5,080 bases of DNA. Origin: Puniceicoccaceae bacterium (GTDB lineage Bacteria > Verrucomicrobiota > Verrucomicrobiia > Opitutales > Coraliomargaritaceae). Positions within the stretch are counted from its first letter, which is position 1; each line of letters begins with the position of its first letter. Below, piece after piece: positions 1 through 5,080 of the stretch. The stretch lies in NCBI GenBank assembly GCA_011522825.1, contig WTIG01000153.1, forward strand, positions 1 through 5,080, given 5' to 3'. Under the pieces are notes generated by a model, which made no database searches, had not been told where the DNA came from, and worked only from the letters and a program-made list of their open reading frames with translations. The position numbers were made by a program, and so were the translations under genes.

Positions 1-1
1 A

Positions 2-3000
2 TTTTCTACTGCTCGAAGCGACCTTGAAACCATTCGCATCAACGCTGAATTTGTCTACATTGTACAAGCCAAGCAAACACTGGATGAGACTAGCTTAAGT
101 CAGAGCTATAAACTGTTATCCGCAGAAAAACTGTTTGAACAAACGGGCGGTTTTTTTGTGACGCCTAGGAAAGCCACTTGTTCTCCATGGTCCTCCAAAG
201 CCACCGATATATTTCAGAACTGTGGGATCCAAGCTATTCAACGTGTAGAAAAAGGCATCTATTACACCATTCACCATGGCGAAAATAGCCTTCTCTCAAT
301 GAGCGAACTCGGCGATGAGGTAAAGCTGCTCCATGACCCTATGACTGAAGGCATTTACACGGATCTCAGTGATTTCTTTGATGCACCAGAACCTAAGAGT
401 TTCAAAACAATTAACCTTCTAGAAAATGGCATTGAAGCTCTAGAAAAAGCGAATGTTGAATGGGGATTGGCTATGAGCCAAGCAGAAATTCAGTACCTTG
501 CTGATGCTTACACCTCGATCCAAAGAAACCCAACCGATGTAGAACTTGTTATGTTTTCTCAGGTGAATTCTGAGCACTGCAGACATAAAATTTTTAATGC
601 CGATTGGATAGTCGATGGCAAAGCGAGTGAAAGATCACTCTTTCAAATGATTCGAAACACCTACCAGTCAAACCCCGATGGTGTTTGTGTCGCTTATTCA
701 GACAATTCAGGCGTATTACTTGGTAAATCTGGAGAATGGTGGGAAGTCTCACAAGACGATTCAAAACAATACAAAAACTCAGAGACTCGTTTAGATTTAT
801 TATGTAAGGTTGAGACTCACAATCACCCGACTGCCATTTCTCCATTCCCAGGAGCAGCAACTGGAGTCGGTGGAGAAATCCGTGACGAAGGTGCTACAGG
901 AATTGGTGGCCGATCAAAAGCAGGTTTGTCTGCTTTCATGGTCTCTCATTTAAAAATTGATTCGCTAAAACAAGGTTGGGAAACGATCAATGAACCACAC
1001 CCAAAACGTCTTGCCACTCCTTTACAGATCATGCTTGAAGCCCCTATTGGAGGTGCCGCTTTTGGTAATGAGTTTGGCCGCCCACAACTCGCAGGGCTCT
1101 TTCGAACATTTGAAATCGAACATTCAGGCAACTACAGAGGCTACCATAAGCCGATCATGGCTGCAGGCGGAATGGGCAATCTAAAGGAAGAACACGTTCA
1201 CAAAAAGCCGATCCCTCCTAAAGCAAAAATCATTCAAATTGGCGGGCCAGCAATGAAAATTGGACTCGGTGGTGGGGCTGCATCATCAATCGGAGCCGGT
1301 TCACAATCGGAAGACTTAGACTTTGATTCTGTTCAAAGAGATAACCCAGAAATGGAACGGCGTTGCCAACAAGTGATTGATCACTGCATTGCCTTAGGTG
1401 CGAACAATCCGATTTTATCCATCCATGATATTGGAGCTGGTGGCTTATCCAATGGTTTGCCAGAACTCGTAGAGGAAACCGGTGGACGTTTTCATTTGAG
1501 GAATATCCACAACCAAGATTTTTCAATGAGCCCAATGGAAATTTGGTGTAACGAAGCACAGGAACGTTACGTTCTCGCTATTTCGGCAGAAGACGAAGCG
1601 ATTTTTTCTAAGATTTGCAAAAGAGAACGATGCCCTTTTGCCATTGTAGGAGAAGCCACTGACGACCATAAACTAACTTTAGTCGATTCACATTTTGATA
1701 ATAATCCGATCGACATTGATATGAGTATCTTGCTCGGAAAGACACCTAAGATGCTTCGTGATTGCACTAGGGAAACCGCCGATACCTCTAAAATTGATTA
1801 TTCAAAAATTAGCTTAAAAGAATCTATCAATCGCCTGCTCAAATTCCCAGCGATTGCGAATAAATCCTTTTTGGTTACTATCGCCGACCGTACAATTACC
1901 GGAACGGTAAGCCGTGATCAAATGGTTGGCCCTTGGCAAACCCCCCTTGCCGATGTTGCAGTCACTGCAACAACTATGGCATCTTACACAGGTGAAGCTA
2001 TGGCCATGGGTGAACGTACCCCTATTGCTCTATTGAATGCACCTGCCTCTGGACGCATGGCTATCGGAGAGTGTTTAACAAACATGGCAGCAAGCTATAT
2101 CGGATCCATTCAATCCATTAAACTTTCCGCCAATTGGATGGTGGCTGCAGGTGAAGATGGTGAAGATGCAAATCTTTACGATACAGTTTCTGCTGTAGGA
2201 ATGGAACTCTGCCCCGCTCTCGGTATTTGTATCCCAGTTGGCAAAGACTCAATGTCTATGCGAACTACATGGGAAAATGCAGAGAATGAAACCATCAAAC
2301 AAGTTTCCCCTTTGAGTTTACTTGTTACTGGCTTTTCTACGGTCGAAGACGTTCGAAAAACTTTGACTCCAGATTTCAAACAGACTGGAAGCACACTCTT
2401 GTTATTAGATCTCGGTGAAGGCAAAAATCGTATGGGGGCGAGTTGCCTTGCACAATGCTTTGATCAAGTGGGCGATACTGCCCCAGATTTAGATAACCCT
2501 GAATTATTTAAACAATTCTTTGCCTGTATCCAATCACTGATCGCCAAGAATTTAATTTTGTCTTATCATGACCGTTCAGATGGTGGGCTTTATGTGACTG
2601 TCACCGAAATGGCCATTGCTGGCCGCAAGGGCTATGAGTTAAATCTCGATGCCTTACTGAATAGTGACTGCTCTGATTCATCAACATTTGAAACGCTATT
2701 CAATGAAGAGCTTGGGGCTGTCCTTGAAATTGATTCCGAGCGATTAGCAGAAGTAGAATCCACCATCGAATCTTTTGGCCTGAACACTATTTGCCACGCG
2801 ATTGGAAAAACCACTTCTGAGAAAAGTGGGCGTATCCTTCAGCAGTCAGAAATCATCTACGAAAATACAATCACTGAATTAAATCGAGTCTGGAGCGAAC
2901 TGAGCTACACCATGCAAAGTTTAAGAGATAATTCCGACTGTGCTCAAGAAGCCTATGATTTGCTTTTGGATGAAACGGATCAGGGAATTATTATTCAACC

Positions 3001-3817
3001 AACATTTGATCCAGATAAAGTTCCAAATATCTCAAAGAGTGAGCAACCCAAGATCGCCATTTTCCGTGAACAAGGCATCAATGGTCAAAATGAAATGGCC
3101 TATGCTTTTGATAAAGCTGGTTTCAAATCTGTCGATGTACACATGACTGATTTACTTGAAGGTCGCTTCCAGCTTAATGAGTTTCAGGCCTTAGTTGCTT
3201 GTGGTGGTTTCTCCTATGGAGATGTTCTTGGTGCTGGTAGCGGATGGGCAAAATGCATCCTTTATAATGCTTCAATTAAAGAACAGTTTGAACGCTTCTT
3301 TGCTGATTCAAATACCATTGCACTTGGTGTGTGTAATGGTTGCCAAATGCTTTCTCAGTTAAAGTCGATTATTCCGGGTGCTGATCCTTGGCCTTACTTC
3401 GTTCGCAATAAATCAGAACAATTTGAAGCACGTCTTTCAAATATCTCAGTCCTCAAGTCACCCAGTGTCTTTTTACAGGGTATGGAAGATAGCTTATTGC
3501 CTATACCTGTAGCTCATGGTGAAGGCCGAACCGATTTCTCTAGTACAGGAAATCTCGAACAATGCTTAAAAGATAATTTAGTCGGTATGCGTTATATTGA
3601 CTCGAAAGCTCAACCCAGTGAAGTCTATCCGATTAATCCTAATGGATCCGAACAAGGTAATACTTGTTTCACAACACCAGATGGACGTGTGACGATTATG
3701 ATGCCACATCCAGAACGATGCTTCCGTTCTGTGCAAATGAGCTATGGTTATAATCACTTCAAGGGCGAAAATGGACCATGGATGCGTCTCTTTGAGAATG
3801 CTCGTTCGGTATTTTAG
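2..3817 (+). CDS. purL: Phosphoribosylformylglycinamidine synthase, large single-chain form (5' end outside window)
   Basis: Cytoplasmic enzyme of purine biosynthesis that converts FGAR, ATP and glutamine to FGAM, ADP, phosphate and glutamate. The frame is open from base 2, giving 1271 visible residues. E. coli PurL has 1295, and alignment from memory leaves about 20 missing. The GTG at 158 is internal: the 52 codons before it encode the N-terminal PurS-like domain (NAEFVYIV near residues 14-21), leading into [20 protein letters not shown]. Synthetase motifs, numbered from base 2, include HCRHK (192-196), VETHNHP (270-276) with the [10 protein letters not shown] loop after it, [11 protein letters not shown] (474-484), [19 protein letters not shown] and YHDRSDGG (855-862). 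The glutaminase domain begins near residue 1016. Its catalytic Cys is residue 1111 (LGVCNGCQM) and its His/Glu pair is 1236/1238 (MMPHPER), matching E. coli Cys1135, His1260 and Glu1262 with a constant offset of 24. No frameshift or missing catalytic residue was seen. The promoter lies outside the window. The gene converges on the DUF2851 gene with a 93-base gap. Confidence 0.97.
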   Translation, partial: FSTARSDLETIRINAEFVYIVQAKQTLDETSLSQSYKLLSAEKLFEQTGGFFVTPRKATCSPWSSKATDIFQNCGIQAIQRVEKGIYYTIHHGENSLLSMSELGDEVKLLHDPMTEGIYTDLSDFFDAPEPKSFKTINLLENGIEALEKANVEWGLAMSQAEIQYLADAYTSIQRNPTDVELVMFSQVNSEHCRHKIFNADWIVDGKASERSLFQMIRNTYQSNPDGVCVAYSDNSGVLLGKSGEWWEVSQDDSKQYKNSETRLDLLCKVETHNHPTAISPFPGAATGVGGEIRDEGATGIGGRSKAGLSAFMVSHLKIDSLKQGWETINEPHPKRLATPLQIMLEAPIGGAAFGNEFGRPQLAGLFRTFEIEHSGNYRGYHKPIMAAGGMGNLKEEHVHKKPIPPKAKIIQIGGPAMKIGLGGGAASSIGAGSQSEDLDFDSVQRDNPEMERRCQQVIDHCIALGANNPILSIHDIGAGGLSNGLPELVEETGGRFHLRNIHNQDFSMSPMEIWCNEAQERYVLAISAEDEAIFSKICKRERCPFAIVGEATDDHKLTLVDSHFDNNPIDIDMSILLGKTPKMLRDCTRETADTSKIDYSKISLKESINRLLKFPAIANKSFLVTIADRTITGTVSRDQMVGPWQTPLADVAVTATTMASYTGEAMAMGERTPIALLNAPASGRMAIGECLTNMAASYIGSIQSIKLSANWMVAAGEDGEDANLYDTVSAVGMELCPALGICIPVGKDSMSMRTTWENAENETIKQVSPLSLLVTGFSTVEDVRKTLTPDFKQTGSTLLLLDLGEGKNRMGASCLAQCFDQVGDTAPDLDNPELFKQFFACIQSLIAKNLILSYHDRSDGGLYVTVTEMAIAGRKGYELNLDALLNSDCSDSSTFETLFNEELGAVLEIDSERLAEVESTIESFGLNTICHAIGKTTSEKSGRILQQSEIIYENTITELNRVWSELSYTMQSLRDNSDCAQEAYDLLLDETDQGIIIQPTFDPDKVPNISKSEQPKIAIFREQGINGQNEMAYAFDKAGFKSVDVHMTDLLEGRFQLNEFQALVACGGFSYGDVLGAGSGWAKCILYNASIKEQFERFFADSNTIALGVCNGCQMLSQLKSIIPGADPWPYFVRNKSEQFEARLSNISVLKSPSVFLQGMEDSLLPIPVAHGEGRTDFSSTGNLEQCLKDNLVGMRYIDSKAQPSEVYPINPNGSEQGNTCFTTPDGRVTIMMPHPERCFRSVQMSYGYNHFKGENGPWMRLFENARSVF

Positions 3818-3910
3818 TCATTCGAGAAAACTGTTTTATCAGTAAGTTATATAAGCCGTGCACTCAAGCATTACGATTGGGTCTTATGCTCTGTTTAGAA
3901 AGCAACAGAT
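3818..3910. other. Convergent intergenic region without a clear terminator
   Basis: Gap between the stop codons of two converging genes. It holds two weak perfect hairpins: AGCAT/ATGCT (3867-3871 with 3886-3890, 14-base loop) and CTGTT/AACAG (3891-3895 with 3904-3908, 8-base loop). Neither is GC-rich nor followed by a T run on either strand, so no intrinsic terminator can be called. A short A4-CTG-T4 palindrome sits at 3827-3837, too tight to form a stable hairpin. No tRNA or small gene was recognised. Confidence 0.6.
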
Positions 3911-3939
3911 TCAAATAGATACTACTGGCATTCGGCTTA
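3852..3939. repeat. Long-range inverted repeat enclosing two small hairpins
   Basis: TAAGCCG (3852-3858) is exactly complementary to CGGCTTA (3933-3939). After a two-base bulge (TT at 3931-3932), TGC (3859-3861) pairs with GCA (3928-3930), giving ten base pairs in all. The enclosed bases contain the AGCAT/ATGCT and CTGTT/AACAG stems, so a transcript could fold as a three-way junction. The right arm overlaps the last codons of the DUF2851 gene and abuts the G8 tract. A 7-bp match by chance in a region this size is not rare, so function is uncertain. Confidence 0.3.
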
Positions 3940-3941
3940 CC
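3864..3941 (-). other. Candidate displaced C-terminal coding segment of the DUF2851 gene (-1 frame)
   Basis: Reading on from the G8 tract in the -1 frame gives 25 codons, beginning GKPNASSIYLNLLLS and ending SIRPNRNA, before TGA at 3866-3864. Beyond that stop the same frame continues VHGLYNLLIKQF and stays open to a TGA at 3761-3759, inside the 3' end of purL. From memory, DUF2851 C-termini have a G.P...(I/L)...L segment after the W..W motif, then an N...(Q)GL..L segment, and this frame loosely follows that order. The annotated frame gives only VSRMPVVSI. This is an inference from a loose match over a short stretch. Confidence 0.3.
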
Positions 3942-5014
3942 CCCCCCAACCACCAGTCCAACCAAATTGTTTCCGTATCCATTAATTTTTCTGCCTCAAT
4001 TAAAGGCAACAGAGCATCAATCATAATTGTATGAAAACGAGTCTCTCCAACAAAATTGTGCAATATATCTGATCGAAAAACCGTTTTCATTTTTTGCATC
4101 ATTGGGCTTCGCTTATGATTACAAATAGTCTTCGTCAAACCATGCTCCTTTAAAAGAGCTATATTCTCGATAATTCGATTTGGCCAATTCGGTTCTTTTT
4201 CCATTAAGGATGTGTATTGCCTTAACCGAACCAGTGGCTGATTGGCTGGCCGTATTCCTGAAAGTTTCCAATCGGATTTGTATTTTTGGTACAATTGTTC
4301 TGCTGATAGGTTCCAGTGAGGTAAGGGATGTTGAAGTCCAATATTGGCCATAGTTAAGCGGTTACGACTATACCCTAATACTTCTAAAAGCATGACATGA
4401 CAGGCTTCTTCCCAAGAACTTTGATCAAGGCGCTTTTTTGCGAACTTTACTTTTCGATGAAAGCGTTTTTTTGCCTCAGCATAAAAGAATTCGATTCTTT
4501 CTGCTTCGCTTAGATGTTCTGTTATATATTTAAAATCAAAAAGGTTCTTTTTTTCAAAAGTAAGTAATGCATGCTCAATTGCATAGCTTTCTAAATCCAT
4601 ATTTAAATGAGGTAGCAAAGCCAGTGTCTCTAAATCTCTCAATGAATTTAAAAAAAAGCTTCTATCCAAATCGCCCCTTTCTTGATTTCCCATCGTTAGT
4701 ACGACATGCAATATCACTGAATCAAAGAAGGGATTTTTATGGTGGTGATGATAGAACCAATTAATCGGCTCAAAGTGAACTTCCACAGCGCCCACAATGG
4801 TTTTTCCATCTATTTTAAGAACTGCTTCCAAAAAATCGGGGCCTTCATTATGGTTCCACCGACCAGGATTCAGAATTGATATTGGTTTACCCGATTGCGT
4901 GCGTAATTCTTTATGATTAAAATCTCCATAATGCCAAATATGTTGGAGCACCGATTCAGGCAACGAATAGCTACCGTACAATCCTTGTAACTCAAAGACA
5001 TTCAAATCATTCAC
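3911..5014 (-). CDS. DUF2851 family protein, probably C-terminally shortened
   Basis: A 367-residue protein of unknown function, with no signal peptide or membrane segment, so probably cytoplasmic. Family assignment rests on the N-terminal pattern: LQHIW (23-27), NPGRWN (49-54), GPDF (58-61), VEVH (77-80), W86 followed by a four-histidine run (89-92), and VILHVV (100-105). The middle, about residues 155-200, is rich in Lys, Arg and Glu. A second conserved-looking stretch follows: GIRPANQPLVRLRQ (253-266), FVGETRF (321-327), a DALLPL helix (333-338) and WLDWW (351-355). The start is GTG at 5014, four codons ahead of a TTG alternative; an in-frame TGA lies 10 codons upstream of the GTG. No Shine-Dalgarno sequence is visible. 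The C-terminus is suspicious: eight G residues are followed by only nine codons that do not look like the family, and members I recall run past 400 residues. Family membership is likely; intactness is doubtful. I would not assign an activity. Confidence 0.85.
   Translation of the reverse strand: MNDLNVFELQGLYGSYSLPESVLQHIWHYGDFNHKELRTQSGKPISILNPGRWNHNEGPDFLEAVLKIDGKTIVGAVEVHFEPINWFYHHHHKNPFFDSVILHVVLTMGNQERGDLDRSFFLNSLRDLETLALLPHLNMDLESYAIEHALLTFEKKNLFDFKYITEHLSEAERIEFFYAEAKKRFHRKVKFAKKRLDQSSWEEACHVMLLEVLGYSRNRLTMANIGLQHPLPHWNLSAEQLYQKYKSDWKLSGIRPANQPLVRLRQYTSLMEKEPNWPNRIIENIALLKEHGLTKTICNHKRSPMMQKMKTVFRSDILHNFVGETRFHTIMIDALLPLIEAEKLMDTETIWLDWWLGGVSRMPVVSI
3940..3947 (-). repeat. G8 homopolymer tract within the 3' end of the DUF2851 gene
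   Basis: Eight consecutive C on the + strand read as eight G on the coding strand, spanning TTG GGG GGG GTA (Leu-Gly-Gly-Val) at residues 356-359. One base fewer would give TAA directly after the Gly codons. One base more, or a -1 slip, opens a 25-codon extension ending at TGA 3866-3864. In frame, the tract has the slippery form G GGG GGG. Such tracts are prone to sequencing error, to replication slippage and, in some genes, to ribosomal frameshifting; the sequence alone does not say which applies. Confidence 0.9.
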
Positions 5015-5021
5015 GCTTTTA

Positions 5022-5051
5022 AGTTTAGCAAATAATGCTAATCAAGGTCAA
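5022..5051 (-). promoter_or_regulatory. Candidate sigma-70-type promoter of the DUF2851 gene
   Basis: On the minus strand, TTGACC (5051-5046) matches the -35 consensus at five of six positions, and TAAACT (5027-5022) matches the -10 consensus at four of six, with an 18-base spacer. Transcription would then start within a base or two of the GTG at 5014, giving a leaderless or nearly leaderless mRNA. The absence of a Shine-Dalgarno sequence is consistent with this. The region is AT-rich, so chance matches are easy; this is the best pair seen in only 66 bases. Confidence 0.35.
5025..5041. promoter_or_regulatory. Dyad-symmetric site (possible operator)
   Basis: TTAGCA-AATAA-TGCTAA is a perfect 6-bp inverted repeat around a 5-base centre. 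It lies between the proposed -35 and -10 elements of the DUF2851 promoter and overlaps half of the -10 box, where a repressor would block polymerase. No regulator family is recognised from the sequence. Confidence 0.3.
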
Positions 5052-5080
5052 TATCTATTCGATTCTGCAGAGGTTTACCT

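Noticed and set aside
60..67. TTGTACAA palindrome near the left edge
   Set aside because: It lies within purL coding sequence and is explained by ordinary codons; an 8-base palindrome is expected by chance.
1230..1559. Open frame of 109 codons on the - strand, and other open frames within purL
   Set aside because: All lie within the conserved coding region of purL, with no family resemblance and no separate start signals seen.
3886..3908. Hairpins between the convergent genes as a bidirectional intrinsic terminator
   Set aside because: The stems are only 5-6 bp, AT-rich, and lack a T run on either strand.
4736..4755. Four-histidine run in the DUF2851 protein as a vector-derived affinity tag
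   Set aside because: It is internal, follows the conserved Trp, and sits where the family has a W..H.H pattern, so it is native.
4567..4764. Open frame of 65 codons on the + strand
   Set aside because: It lies wholly antisense to the conserved part of the DUF2851 gene and its translation resembles no family I know; it is a shadow.
5071..5080. AGGT-TT-ACCT inverted repeat at the right edge
   Set aside because: The arms are four bases and the context is cut by the window end, so nothing can be concluded.

Overview
The window holds two convergent protein genes and little else. Bases 2-3817 (+ strand) are nearly all of purL, the large single-chain phosphoribosylformylglycinamidine (FGAM) synthase of de novo purine biosynthesis. 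Its reading frame is open to the left edge, so the true start lies outside the window and only about 20 N-terminal residues are missing. Bases 3911-5014 (- strand) encode a 367-residue protein that I place in the uncharacterised DUF2851 family.

Organism: DUF2851 proteins are known mainly from Bacteroidota and Verrucomicrobiota. The N-terminal form seen here (LQGLYG..S.PE..LQHIW, then NPGRWN..GPDF) fits what I recall of the Opitutae/Puniceicoccales version. Moderate GC (by eye a little above 40%) would suit a marine member of that group. This is a lineage guess from memory, not a placement. PurL does not discriminate well, since it is the long form also found in Proteobacteria and closely resembles the E. 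coli enzyme.

Layout: 2-3817 purL; 3818-3910 a 93-base convergent intergenic gap with weak inverted repeats and no clear intrinsic terminator; 3911-5014 the DUF2851 gene; 5015-5080 its upstream region, with a plausible promoter very close to the GTG start and a 6-bp-arm dyad between the promoter boxes. No RNA gene, mobile element or CRISPR array was seen.

The genes are transcribed toward each other and need not be functionally linked. The best leads are at the DUF2851 gene. A run of eight G on its coding strand is followed by a short non-family-like tail in the annotated frame, while the -1 frame carries a more plausible C-terminal extension. This suggests a homopolymer indel, phase variation, frameshifting or decay. 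The N-terminal domain also has a GPDF...EVH pattern reminiscent of PD-(D/E)XK nucleases. I see no convincing undescribed multi-gene system here.
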